Origin: Tenodera sinensis
Taxonomy: Eukaryota; Arthropoda; Insecta; Mantodea; Mantidae
Direction: 5' to 3'
Assembly (NCBI GenBank): GCA_030765045.1
Contig: CM060969.1
Coordinates: 45,990,216-46,054,215 of the forward strand
DNA: 64,000 nucleotides
Part shown: piece after piece, positions 35,700 to 48,239 of the stretch
Numbering within the stretch: position 1 is the stretch's first letter
Layout of the letters: every line of letters begins with the position of its first letter
The notes under the pieces: generated by a model
Told to the model about the DNA's origin: nothing
What the model saw: the letters and a program-made list of their open reading frames with translations, nothing else
Database searches by the model: none
Position numbers and translations under genes: made by a program

Positions 35700-36125
35700 T
35701 GTCAATTATGCCCAAGTTAGATGGCTCCCCGTAACCTTTGAGACTTCCATTTTCAAGGTACCTTATTCAACTTCTGGCCGGGCACTCTGGCTTTGGGTTT
35801 TTTTCTGGTTTTACAGATCGGTAGGTGTATGGTAGGATGGTATCTCTTCTACCACCAATTTCCTGTTTATTTCTTGTCCATATTTTTCTTTCTGTTTCAC
35901 CTTAATATGTTTCAGGATTGTAGAACCGGTGCCGGCGACTAGTGCGTTGCGGAGGACGGGTGAGCTTAGATGGTACCTGGAGGTCTTTCCCGAGACCCCT
36001 GCGTTGATAATAGTGATATTGGTTACTCTCGAATCGTTAGGGACTCCGTTCTTACTATAGCGATCGGGTTTCATTTCGAGTCTGCCCTTCATCCCTCCCT
36101 ACCTCCCACGTAAGCCTCAACGGAC
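35700..36125. other. Unrecognised GC-richer segment
   Basis: It is richer in G and C and has a 93-codon minus-strand frame (35811-36092) with no recognised domain. Its edges are unclear. It may be part of an unrecognised transposable element. Confidence 0.3.
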
Positions 36126-36129
36126 TTAC

Positions 36130-37690
36130 AAATAGCCTATTTGGGGTGCTGAGCTCTAGTTAGGGAGGTTTCCATCCTCTAATCGTAAATACTGCCAATT
36201 ATCACTTTATTAAGAAGATGTGGATAACAGATAACCAAAGTTAATAGAAACTGTGGTAATATTAAAATAAATTTAAAAAATAGGGCTAGGGAAGAATTCA
36301 CTTTAACATTTGGTAAAATTGTGACCCATCATAACTTGTGCTGCTTAATCAATTAAAGTGCTTTCAAGTTTCACAATTCCTTTAGGTTCATAATGTCGTA
36401 ATAGTGATTTATGTAATTATGTATAATCTGACTGATTACGTATAACCTGACACGAGTACATGCATATTCGCTTTCGCTCACGCTCTAATATTAACGAGAG
36501 GCATAATTAGAAGACTGTACATGTGTTACATACAACTTTTTATGCAATCATAGCATTAAAGTACGTAAACAAAGTAATAAATTTGCCAAGTGTAAAATTA
36601 TAATGTGTCAGATATCACTGATGTATGGCGTTATAGGTTGTTAAGCAGAGATTTCATTTGCTTCAACACAGAGGAAAATGGAAGTTAATGCCCAAACTAT
36701 TGAAATTATGCATCGTTTTCCGCTCAACATTTTGAACGGAACCAAGAGCGCAAACGGTAAGTCCTAGAAGCCAAGAGCGTAATACTAGAAAAATCAATAG
36801 ATCTTTACGAAAACGAATATGAACAGTTTTGTGGATGAAGAAACGGAAAATGCTTTAATTTTGCAAATGAAGCCAAATTAGAGCGGATAATTATGCAGGT
36901 TTTCTTACAGGCACATTGGAGAAAATTTTGTTGTGAGTCATAGCTGTCCACAGTTATTATCTCATTCATTTTCTGGTACAGGTGCTAGGATTATTTCGTC
37001 CTAACTTATCACCCCAATTAAATAAATGTCATAATAACAAAAGTTAAACTTTAACTCAAACTATTTTTGCCACCATAATAAGCCGTTTCATTTCTATACA
37101 ATAAATAGATTGTATCAGAAAAAAATACATAGACAATAAAAATAAAATAATGCTAGTTAGCTGCAAACGTAGGTATTAGTTTATCCTCAGGGTACCTTGT
37201 CATAGGTAATACCGTATAAACTTTACACAGAAAGCGCACACATCGCAGATTTCTATCGTTATAGATACATTGTGCCCACAACCCCCTAGGAGGAAGAGAT
37301 TTGATGTAGAAACCACAGGAGACTAAAGACCGCAGGCATATAGGTCACCGGCGCACGGAAGTGTAATAACTCCAAGCTCTCAGACCCATCTCCTTGCTGG
37401 AGCTATCTAGTGAGAGGGATGAAAGACCCTCACACAAGCACCCCTCTAATATCCAAGGGAAGGAGTCTTTCCTTTGAGCAAGCATCCGCGCCATCTGTCC
37501 GGCAGCGTCATAGTTCTTTCAATGTAGCACATTGCTTTATAGCCTCAAGGGCATTTTACTGATTTTATAGCTAAAAGAAATTGCAATTTTAATATTGTAT
37601 GGAAATACCTTAATCCCTTTGGAATTAAATTCAGTATTTTGTTATCTACCCATATTAATGCATAAATGAATTAAAATACAGTTCAGCGTA
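36130..37690. other. Intergenic DNA, nothing recognised
   Basis: A segment at about 37440-37500 (TTTGAGCAAGCATCCGCGCC and TGTCCGGCAGCG) resembles one at about 60385-60420 and probably marks an unnamed repeat. Confidence 0.4.
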
Positions 37691-37699
37691 AAGCAGTTT

Positions 37700-37834
37700 A
37701 TAAAAAAATGCAGCAAAATATACAAGTGTTTCAGAGGTACAATCGGAACTGAAAAATTCAATGCCACAGGTGGGATTTGAACCACAGACCCTCCGCTTAC
37801 CAGGCAGGTGCTCTAACCATTCAGCTACTGTGAC
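37700..37834 (-). repeat. SINE with nearly complete tRNA-like head
   Basis: 37834-37763 (72 nt, minus) folds close to a tRNA: a fully paired 7-bp acceptor stem (GTCACAG with CTGTGGC, one wobble), A-box TAGCTGAATGGTTAGAGC, anticodon loop CTGGTAA (GGT at 34-36) and T-arm with GTGG and CCAC around an 8-base loop. The T-loop is one base too long and D and anticodon stems have mismatches. The continuing body (TTGAATTTTTCAGTTCCG) favours a SINE, though a decayed threonine-like tRNA cannot be excluded. Confidence 0.55.
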
Positions 37835-37879
37835 AACCTACCAGAATGACATTGAATTCCCCAAACGATTCGAATTGCT

Positions 37880-38015
37880 TTGGAATGCTTTATATAAAGG
37901 GTAGCTTAGGGCAAGGGCATTCTCTTTAAAATGTTCATATCACATCTTTGGAAGATGTACCTAGACCTTGAATACCAAGTTGGGTATTTAACCGACGTTT
38001 GTTTTGCGATATGTT

Positions 38016-38112
<97 letters not shown>

Positions 38113-38262
38113 ACAAAAAACACACACAGATACACTGAACTATTTTCTAAAAATAATATTTTTCTGAAATTCATGGTGCTTCAAAATACATATTCCCTGT
38201 AAAACGTGATATCGAATTTTCGTGTTAAATGGAATACTGCTATACGTAGTAGAGAATATAAA
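37880..38262 (+). repeat. H1 3' half with large microsatellite
   Basis: Blocks run from AAAGGGTAGCTTAGGGCAAG to TACGTAGTAGAGAATATAAA. The slot at about 38019-38111 holds about 27 CA followed by about 19 GA units, the largest slot seen in the window. Confidence 0.85.
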
Positions 38263-38269
38263 AATAGTA

Positions 38270-39199
38270 TAGATATTTCCCAAGAGATACCTATACGTAG
38301 TCTTTTGGAACCTATTATATAATGCATATGAATGCATAAAAAACAGCACTAGCCAACCCTACAAAGATTAATAATGGGTAAATTAAGTCTCCCATTTTAA
38401 CATATAAACTTTTGGTTCTGTTTTCATATGCTTTTGTAATCCTGCTCCTTTCATTACAAGTATAAGAGAGATTGTTTCACCCGTAAACGCAATAGCCCGA
38501 GGACCTAATTTCGAGGAATGTGATGATGACATTTCAGTTTATAAAGGCAACGGGCATTCCAGCACATTTGCATAAGTAGTAGGAGTCAGGCATCTTAATA
38601 GTTTATGAATTATAAAAACTCAAAGATCTCTCATGTATTAAATGTACGTAAAAAATAGTAACTACTGCTATGTTATTCACACTAAACTTATTTTTTAATG
38701 TTCAACTACTTAACAATGTTCAACTATTCCAGCGGTGTCAAGGTCATAGTGCACAGACCAGTGTTACGTGCTTATGCGAGCTGGCGTGCTTTAGTGAGCA
38801 GAGGTGGTCAAACAGTGAGGGTGGACAAAATTGACGCTGCGGTCTCCTACCTAAAACCCGGACCCACTGCTTGACTACAGCTACGTGCTTCGCGTGCTCT
38901 CATGTCGCATACGTGTTATCTGGCGCATATGCACTCCGACTGACATCCCTGAATTATTTACATTAGCAATCGATTTTGTTTGTAACGAGCTCAAGTAAAG
39001 AAACATGTGTTCCTAAAACGTAACCTACAACGAGGAATATTTGGTAGATGGCTAATGCTACGAAAAAAAAAAAAAGGTTACTTGACCAGATATACTGTTT
39101 TCTGGGATCTACAAACCAGTTCTATTAACTTTGCTATGCTTTTCCAGATACAGGAAATTCATCGGGCATTAAGAGAGTTCAATGGGTTATTGACAAAAG
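38270..39199. other. Intergenic DNA, nothing recognised
   Basis: Includes a GC-richer part (about 38740-38960) with no frame of note, and an A run (39063-39076). Confidence 0.4.
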
Positions 39200-39677
<478 letters not shown>

Positions 39678-39679
39678 AT

Positions 39680-41565
39680 AAACGTATGATATAAGTTAGA
39701 AAGAAAAAAAAACGTTAACAGAGGCGGGAAGTATAGAGCCTAGTCAAGTACACCCCGTACAAGGATATCCTCTGTTTCTCAACTATAACCTCTGAAAAAA
39801 TATAAACATATAAGTATACCAGGCTATGGGAAATATCTATGGCCAATTTCATTTTCCAAGCTCTTATACTATCTCTTTAAAATGTGTTTATGCGTTAAGT
39901 AAACAGAAGAAAATAGTTTGTGCAAAATAAGGTATATTGCTGCTACAAAATTAGAATAGCTATAAATAGCACAGCACTGAAATTCTTTACAATTCAGCCT
40001 CATCTGTCTGTTATGATAGTGACTTAGAATTATGCAAGTGTCTAATAGTTTCGCTAGAATAAATTTTTCAATATGAACATAAATGAAAACGTAAAATTTA
40101 TGGGTTCCATATTGAAATGAATTACACAATCATAATTCCAATTCAATGTGCAATTATATTTCAAATAGGAGTGTGCGAAATTTCAAAACTCTAGATTTAA
40201 AGGTTGCTGAGAAAAATCACCATTTATATGAAAAAATTGTTTCCGGGAAAAACCTAATGAAACAAAAAATTTGTTTTAATGGCTTGCATCAAAACCCATA
40301 TCTTTAAAGGTTATTTAAATAATGAAGCATTTTATATAAAACCATAAAGCTATATATATATATATATTCTTGTTCAAAAAATATCATAGAATTTAACTGT
40401 AATGAAAGTGAGAAATTAACAATAACATTTTCCGCTTCCCTTACAGTATTTTCATGTAAAGAATGGGAAATGGGAAATTTCCTTTAAATTCCTCAGGTAG
40501 GACTGTTAATGAGTTTCTGTTACACAATAGTTAGTTGAGGTAGTAAATCAATTGAAAGCCTTCAGAAGCATGCATCTACGAGTATGCTGCAAAACATACT
40601 AAGTTACTAACGATCATATAGTTTTATTGACTTACATCATTCCATATATTTGTAAAACACAAGTTGTTCAACTGAGACATTCAAGTTTCGCCCTTGACAG
40701 CTACATAAGCTGCACGCACTGTGTAATTTGCAGATAATGCAGGTCTGCTAACCAGAGCAGAAGATTGAAAGGGAGGAAAAAATGTATCGTCCGCTGCAAG
40801 AAGATAAACCCATAAATTTGTCCCTTTCATTAGGACTCCTTCCGACGACAAAAAACGCAGCGTGTGAAAATAAAGCAAGTTCCAAGGGACCTGCAGCAAG
40901 ATATTCAACAACTTAGCGGTCAAGAAAAGGCCTATACCGAGGGAGGCTCACAAAAAAATGCATACATATTTTCTTAAAGCTAGTGCCGCCATATACAAAT
41001 CAGATACTACAAGCTAAATAAAAACAAGTTTCAGACTTTTGATGGCTATATACAAGTCAAGTAACCATAGGGCAACCTCCCCACTGTTACCGCAGTCGGA
41101 TACCCACCAACAGACCCCCGGCAAATTGCCTCTGCACCAATGGCAGGCCTCGCTGCCCTTCCCAGCTCATCAAGGTAACACATCTCCATTTAGGTTGTTA
41201 GTTACATATTTTATTTGGAAGGCTTAGCATCCCCTCACTGACAAGCCGGTTGCAGAACTTCACATGTCTCTAGCATTTTACCTTACTTTATCGGCACGTC
41301 TTCCTGGCCGCCACATAAACTTTCTACATATTGCTTACTCTGTACAGCATGCCCAATAAATTCAGTGTTTTATAATGCCCTATCTGAATATTAAACATCT
41401 TCGAAATATATCCCATGCGTTCAAACAGAAAAGCAGTTTTCATGTCTGTATTAATAGTGGACATAGTCTTACTCATGTGTACAGGGAGTACAAGGTTAAG
41501 GGTACCCATAGTTGAAATTTGGTCAAAAGTTTAAAAAAAGTCTCAAAATTAGTGTTCTGTATGCA
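39680..41565. other. Intergenic DNA, nothing recognised
   Basis: Contains a short AT tract (about 40346-40366). The short frames show no known domain. Confidence 0.45.
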
Positions 41566-41570
41566 AAAAA

Positions 41571-42054
41571 GATCTTGTGTTCCATTCACATGACTTTCTC
41601 TATATGTTAGTCGAGATAAACATTTGCAGTAATTACTTTATTGCTAATTTTCCTGTAAATGCAAGGGGAATACGGGTACACAGTAGGCTTCGAGCGATAG
41701 TGAAGCCTTTTAAAGGTGGTCGCTACATGAAGGCTTCGAAGCAATGGCCAAGAAATATCTACGAAATGATTCACTTCACAAAAAACAGCATTTGGCATAA
41801 ATTATTGTGTTTTAAGGAGATCTACAGTTTCTGCATAGTAAGATTTGGTCTATATTACGGTTTACCAGTTATGTAAAAGTCATCAACAGGACTGTTTGGG
41901 CTATAGCCAGAAAATTTAAAATATCCATTTCATTTGCCATAATGTCTTAGACATGTGTTGTTTTAATAAACATCATTACAGCCCTTTTTGAGAAAATCAA
42001 AAATGTTCGAACATTTTTCCACGTAAAGGGTAGTTTAGGGTGGAGGATCTTCTT
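41571..42054 (+). repeat. H1 family copy, 3'-truncated
   Basis: Starts GATCTTGTGTTCCATTCACAT with ACTTTCTCTAT and ends at GTAGTTTAGGGTGGAGGAT. The microsatellite slot and 3' terminus are missing. An internal deletion near the start removes the block between the subterminal motif and ATGTTAGTCGAGATAAAC. Confidence 0.9.
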
Positions 42055-42317
42055 CCTTCAGGTTTGCATTCTAGCAAACTTTTTGGTAGCCTACTTGAAA
42101 TCATTCTCTGATATGGTCTTCCATATTATTCTCTTTGACACTGCCTATAGCACTATAGTGCTTTTCAAATAGGAGGATCTCCAGCCAATGAGATACGTTT
42201 ACAAGCACAGCGTTGCAAGCTCATTACCCCCACTCTTCATATTTCTTGGCGCGCGTCAAGCCCCACTTAAGCGGAAATCAATATGATAACGCAGCAGATC
42301 TCCGATTGGTTACTCCC

Positions 42318-42720
42318 TTAACTGCTTTCAAAAGTTTCGTCAGCTGCTTGAATATCACTTTCATCTTTGTGTCTTAAAACCCAATTATCACTCCCATATA
42401 TCACTGAGACGGCAATAACTCTATAACATTTAAGTTGCGTTTCTTTCCTTGTATTTTTTAAAGTTCTTCCAATAGTTCCACATTTGGTAGTTGCAAATCT
42501 TATTGTGCCGGTCATTATCAGCTATAACTTATGACATCCAAGATAATTGCAATTTTGCACCTACTGGATTAATATTTCACTATTATTGTGGCTCTTACAG
42601 GCTCTTTCCCTGAAAATGCTCTCACTTTTGTTTTATTTACCTAAAATTTTAATTCATGTGCTTCTAATATTTTATCCAACATACCTATATGGCCTTCTAT
42701 AATTATTTATTTTCAGCTTT
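42318..42720 (-). pseudogene. Decayed LINE ORF2 C-terminal region
   Basis: Minus strand: NKTKVRAFSGKEPVRATIIV, then TLKNTRKETQLKCYRVIAVSV, then YGSDNWVLRHKDESDIQAA. This matches the usual arthropod LINE order KTKVMxFxGxxPVRxKI, KxTRKETxLKFYKVMAVP, LLYGSExWxL and ESRIQAAEMxFLR. Stops break the first part. The piece would come just before the C-terminus at 14.4 kb in a complete protein. Confidence 0.85.
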
Positions 42721-42739
42721 TTCTATTATACAAAGATCG

Positions 42740-43600
42740 TCTCAATCACTTACAATTCAAAATAGTGATAGAAAAGGCTTAAATGATTGTAATTGGGCAA
42801 GGGGAGTAGCATGATCATATTCAATTATCAAATTTCATTTTGAACATTGTTATGAAGAAGTATTTTTGGAGTACTTGACAAAACCAAACACTTGTGTGGC
42901 TTGGTAAAAGTAAACTACCCCAGAATCTTCAAATATTGCGGGTTGGATAAAATTAAACTATACGACAGTGATGGATCACCTGGTAAGTGCAATGCAGAGG
43001 CAAGTAGCTCACAAATTCCAGTCAGAGAAGTTTTTGGTGTTTTGTTCTATTTTGTCCGTGAAAAACCACCGCTAAATTCTAAAGTTTATGTACGTCTTAC
43101 AAAAGTACCATGTAACCTATGTGCAATCTGATACAAACACGAGCTATCAGATAGCACTATATATTATCTCGACAAAAGGCTTCGGTTGAGGTACATGCAG
43201 TCATGCAACCACCATCAGCACGAAAAGGCCGTTAAAAATACAACTCTGTAGCTGGTCGTCTGTGTTTTCCTTCCTTCGACCATACTTCTTCTAACCCTTT
43301 GCGCTTGCAATTATTTGCTTCCTTCTTTTTTATGATTGTTCCTTACTTCTCTTGGATGTTCATTCCGGAGTTTTTTTGTTTTTTTCCTCCGTTGCTTGTA
43401 GTTTATATCTCGGTCGCTTTAAAAGCCAGAAGGTTAATGGTTGAAAGGTACTACACCGCAGCACTGTCTACTTGGATTCCTACAGCATATAACCAAAGCC
43501 TGTTTCAGATATGGTTGTATGTTTGGAATTGCTATCTCAAAAAAGTGGCTTGAATATTGAAGTCTGATTTACCATAAACCTGCAGTTACTTTTCTTTTTA
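42740..43600. other. Intergenic DNA with unrecognised short frames
   Basis: Frames at 42892-43131 and 43299-43553 show no known domain. A possible exon cannot be excluded for the first. Confidence 0.35.
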
Positions 43601-43604
43601 ATTT

Positions 43605-43850
43605 ATCTACTACCTACTTATGTAAGGGGAGGACATATTGTAATACAAGCAAACAAATGATCACGAGATTTCACCGAAATACGCGTTTTGAGACTCCCTG
43701 AATTTCGATGTGTTACGTCCACATGGTCTTCTCCACCTATGCTTCAGAAAAATATTCCTGCAAAACCTTATTCTTCTATCTACTACATGTTAATTGAGAT
43801 AAATGCTCGCAGAAATGACTTTATTGCATATGTTCTTGTAGGTACAGCCA
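43605..43850. repeat. Two H1 fragments in opposite orientation
   Basis: About 43605-43710 is a minus-orientation start (CTACCTACTTATGTAAGG to GAGATTTCACCGAAATACGC). About 43711-43850 is a plus-orientation start (GATGTGTTACGTCCACATGG to TGTTCTTGTAGGTACA). The microsatellite part is lost. Confidence 0.7.
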
Positions 43851-43889
43851 TAGAAAAAATTGAGTGCAGTTAAATACAACATTTGGAGA

Positions 43890-44010
43890 GCACAATAACA
43901 TATGGAACAGGCTCTCAATAAATTCAGGCTGCATATTGCAAATACCATTTGTGTAATCCACGCTCCAACACTACGTGAGACTTTAACTCGTACGAATATT
44001 CTGCTCTCCT
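43890..44010 (+). repeat. Unnamed dispersed repeat, copy 1
   Basis: AATAACATATGGAACAG, CTCAATAAATTCAG and TTTGTGTAATCCACGCT match 52100-52210 in order and orientation. No coding potential was seen. Confidence 0.7.
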
Positions 44011-44034
44011 AATGCGCTCCATCATTTTTACCAT

Positions 44035-44683
44035 GGCTCTACAGTGAAAATAGGACAATACAGTGGGCTTAATGGTTCCTATGTGATGGCACTAAAGGTC
44101 CTTTCTGTTTGTGTGGCAAGGAGATAAAATCTGTGTTGCACTCGCATGGCTTTCTCTACTCTAACCATTCTTACAAACTCTTATTCCTCTATCTTTTTCA
44201 TATTAGTTCTTATAAACATTTGAAGAAATTACCTTAATGATTATTTCTTTGTAGGTAGGCTACAAGGTGACTATGTGAATACGTAGGCTTTGAGCGATAG
44301 TCAAATATTTTAACGTTTTCAAATACCGTTCACTTTCCACGGCTAATACATGAATAACAATGTTCCACTTGACGAAAGTTTGTTTTCTAAAACTCACACA
44401 AACAACAAGGAATGTCTCCAAAATGGTTCACTCTACAAACAATTTTTTTGAACATAAACTATGTGTTTTACAAAGATCTAATTATTACACAGTAAGATAA
44501 GGCCTAGCTCTTACAGTTTGCCAGTTATACAGAAGTCATCCAGAGTAAACAGGACTACAGCCAGAAAATTCAAAATATCCTAATTCGTTTTTCGTTTTAC
44601 TTATGGCATTTTAATCAAAATCGTCAGGACCATTTGCCAGAAAATCAAAATTTTCGAAACATTTTCCATGTAAAGCAACGTTT

Positions 44684-44748
<65 letters not shown>

Positions 44749-44900
44749 ACACACATACACACACACATACCTTATTCTAAAAATATTTTTTTTTATTCAG
44801 GGGCTTCAAAATATATGTATTTCCAGTGAAATCTCGAGATCTAATTTTTGGATGAAATACAAAATGTCCACTACTTACTGTATGCAGTAGAGAAAGTAAA
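44035..44900 (+). repeat. H1 partial then full copy in tandem
   Basis: 44035-44128 is an internal piece (ACAATACAGTGGGCTT to AAGGAGATAA). From 44129 (ATCTGTGTTGCACTCGCATGG) a complete copy runs to GCAGTAGAGAAAGTAAA at 44900. The slot is a CA tract of about 40 units (44689-44771). Confidence 0.9.
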
Positions 44901-44907
44901 ATAGCAA

Positions 44908-45528
44908 AGTCAGTTAAATACCAAAATGGATGTTATGCTCAGGGCCTTCCAAGGATGCGATACCAAGATTTTCGAAACAATGCCCTACATCCCTAATTTA
45001 CAGGTAACATTTTTATAGTTTTTTAATTATCTCAATAATGGTCTAACGACTTTTGTTAAATGATCGTGTGTTGAACATATTTTTAAAACGAATAAAACGT
45101 ATAGCTTGAATTTTCGAAGAATATATCTCAGGTCCTTTTCATTCTGACGACTTTTGATAACTAGTAAAAATGTAGATTTAATTAAAGCACAGAATTTGTG
45201 TATCTCTTTTTGTGGGATTTCCATATCGGAGAGGTTCTTTGGTACCGATTTCACTTTTAAAATACCCTTTATCAATGATAAAAAGTTATTCGCTTCTTTC
45301 CTCCTGACCATACAAAAAAACGGAATTTCAAGGGCATCACATATCGACCAGCTCTTAGACAGTTTGACTATAGCTTAAGCCTACTGTATTCCCCAATTTC
45401 CACTGTACCTAGAGGGGATATGCAATAGAACAATTTATATAGTTTATCCCGATAAAGATAAAGTAGAGAGAAGTTTATAAGTTTATAAGTATTTTCGTGA
45501 AAGTCGTATGAGTGTAGCCCAAGATTTT
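44908..45528 (-). repeat. H1 copy in opposite orientation
   Basis: Immediately follows the previous copy, forming an inverted pair. It starts after the microsatellite block (AAGTCAGTTAAATACCAAAA) and ends GAAAGTCGTATGAGTGTAGC. More diverged than most. Confidence 0.8.
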
Positions 45529-45539
45529 GGCAGGGTTTC

Positions 45540-46335
45540 ACTGTCGTTCCTTGTGAGTACCTACAGCACCACAGGCGGTGGACACTTATGATGCATGAAA
45601 TGATAATTGGTAAAGAAAATTTGCCAACGAAATGTTCCGAGTCTAAATTTAGGGCACCTCCCTGACATTTGCCAGTTACAAGAACTCATGAAAACATCGA
45701 AAAACCTGCGCCAGAGGAGAAAGCCCCTGCTGTGAACGTCTTTTAAAATGCTTCTGTGGTGAATTTTTGTGTGAAAAAGCATACTTCCCCTGTAACTCAC
45801 GGTAAAAAGCAAATAAACAGTATACCCTCATAACATCACTTAATAAAATGGAAAGAAAATGAAAATCTAGCAAACCACACGAGCACACCTCTACATCAGG
45901 TAAGGGCAAGCCGCGAGTCACATCCGGAGGGAGGGCATTTAGGGAAGGTACTGTGACGTAATGTAGCTATCCCTCTACATTATAATGTTCATTGCCATAT
46001 TCGAAAAACTCGAAATGCCTATAAATTAAAATACATGGTACGCATTAAATAGCAAAACAAAATCAGGTACTTTATCCATTATTATGTATACATCTTATCA
46101 AATTGAAGAAATAAATATATCACTTATACAGTTGCAAGAAATGTAAACAAGCAACAATTACTCAATATTTCAGTTTTTACAGTACTTACAGTACATCGTA
46201 GAATCTTTGTTTGATACAAAATAGTCCTGCCGGGCACGGTACAAAACAAAGGACTGTCGGGGCTAAGCTACTTCATACCACATACAAAGCCGGCGAGCAA
46301 ATAAAGGTGTTCAAGTTCACGCTGCCTCGTGAGAC
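45540..46335. other. Intergenic DNA with SINE A remnant
   Basis: About 45565-45597 (CACCACAGGCGGTGGACACT) matches the 3' end of the type A SINE. The remainder is unrecognised. Confidence 0.5.
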
Positions 46336-46339
46336 TGTG

Positions 46340-46730
46340 TGTACGTGACTAACAATAGTTGAGCGGCAGACCAAAAGGTTCTTTTTTTCCCAGAGCCTTC
46401 GAGAAAGTTCTGGCTACATCATCACCGGCTTGTTTGAAGAAGTTCACGAAAGCTTCTGCGACGTCATCCCCAGGAGACGAGGAAACAATAGTGAGAGAGA
46501 GAGTTACAGTTGTCTGTCAGTTCTCAGTCAGTTGTCAGTGACTGAGAGACAGTTGTTAGTCGTGAAGCGTCGAGGATTATATCGTGAAAACAATTTTAGT
46601 TGTAATACCACGAAAGACTGTAGACCGTGTTAACGCCAGTAAAAGAAAACTGTGTTTTTGTGCTAAGGTTTAGAAGGAAAATAAAGTGATAGAAATGTAA
46701 TTTCACTGAATTTTTTTTGTCACAATATGA
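46340..46730 (+). repeat. Possible solo LTR
   Basis: The GC-richer block with GTCAGTTGTCAGTGACTGAG and an AATAAAG signal (46681-46687) reminds me of arthropod Gypsy-like LTRs. I can see no second LTR, primer binding site or TG...CA ends that I would trust. It could equally be a host promoter with a 5' untranslated exon. Confidence 0.2.
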
Positions 46731-46734
46731 AAGA

Positions 46735-47505
46735 GCCCAATGTTCCCTAAATGTTCGAACAACTCTTGTGGAATATATCTTGTAAATGTGTACAGCGGAT
46801 TCCACCACTGGGTTAGAATACTGCGCGTGTGCCACAATCGGAAAACGACAAGGGTAGGGCTGGAGTTCACCTGACACACGTGGTCTATTACTATATTATG
46901 CCACTTCCTTTTCCTCTACGTTTAAGATGGGTGTGTAACTACTATATTTTGCCAAGTACCCACGAATGACGAAGTGAGCGTCGATTTAGTGACGCCTAAA
47001 ATTGCCAACGGGTCCTTCCATGACACATTGACGTGTTCAATAATCCTAGAAAACAAGAGGCAAAGTATTTACGGAGGGATTCCACACTGAGCCAGTTGTT
47101 TTAGACTATTGTATCTCAGACCCTGGAAGGAAGGTATGAAACGAGAGCGCTCCACAGGCGTGTTGGAACCCGGACGAGTAGCGCGAGGATCTCTTAACAT
47201 ATGACAGAGATTCTTTATTGCGACACCAGGGTTCACCAAGCAGCTACCAGCAGCTACCGGCAGTGGTACAAACTAGCAGATCAGACGACTATAACGTCAC
47301 CTCCACCGAGAGCAGTAGTTACGGTTCGCTACGCAGCAGCGCCGAACTCGCCTTTCGCCAGAAAGATCGAATTGAAAGGAAGGTGAAATGAAATGGAGAA
47401 ACGGGAAATTTGTGGGACTAAATTATTCTTGCCAGCATTTGCCTGGTGATCTGGGAAAACTTCTGAAGAAAACAAACATGGTTCAGGAAGGTCAGCCGCA
47501 GAAAT
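46735..47505. other. Intergenic DNA, nothing recognised
   Basis: The segment at about 47433-47460 (CAGCATTTGCCTGGTGATCT) resembles a dispersed repeat seen in other insects, from memory only. No gene was recognised. Confidence 0.35.
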
Positions 47506-47509
47506 CGAA

Positions 47510-48239
47510 TCGGAAATATGTTTTGAGACGCCCTGAATCCAAAAAAAAAGGGAAAAAAGGCATTTTTAGAAAAAGGACAGCATAACTCAAAAATGAAAAG
47601 TCGGTTAAAAACCAAAGTTGGTATTTCAGTTTAATGTCTTTCAAGGATGCAACATGAAATTCTGAGGAAATTTTCTCGACCCTAAACTATCCTTTGCATG
47701 GAACATTTTTCGAATTTTCTGATCTTGAAAATGGCTCTAACAATTTTGATTAAAATGCCATATGTTTGAGATATTTTTATGACAAATGAAATATATATCT
47801 TTAATTTTCTATCCATAGCCCGTGTAGTCGTATTTACTTTGGATGACTTTTGTAAAACTGTATTCAAAAAACCTAGATCTTGCTAAAATACATAATTTAT
47901 TTCCCAATAAATTCTTTTTGTAGAGTGAACGTTTCGGAGATGTGACTTGTTATTTGTGAGTTTTGAAGAACTTATACTTCTGAGAACTAGAACATCATTA
48001 TTCATTTTTTATATGTTAACCGTGCAAAGAGAACGTAATTTGAAAGCTTTAAAAGATTTGACTATCTCTCAAAGCCTACTGTATTCCCGTATTTCTCTGA
48101 ACCTACAAGAAAATTAGCAATGATATAATTTCTACAAATGTTTATCTCAACTAACACAAAGATATAGGAACAAGAGTTTGTAAGAATGGTTAGTACAAGA
48201 GTAGAGAAAGTCATGTGAGTGCAACACATCAGATTTTTC
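47510..48239 (-). repeat. H1 copy (minus), microsatellite slot deleted
   Basis: Starts at CGGAAATATGTTTTGAGACG and ends at CATGTGAGTGCAACACATCAG and ATTTTTCT. Between TTTTAGAAAAAGG and ACAGCATAACTCAAAAATG there are no GT or CA repeats, so the slot has been lost. Confidence 0.92.

Noticed and set aside
35811..36092. 93-codon minus frame
   Set aside because: No recognised domain; left only as an unclassified segment.
43299..43553. Possible membrane protein frame
   Set aside because: Its hydrophobic run comes from T-rich DNA; no start context, partner or repeat supports it.
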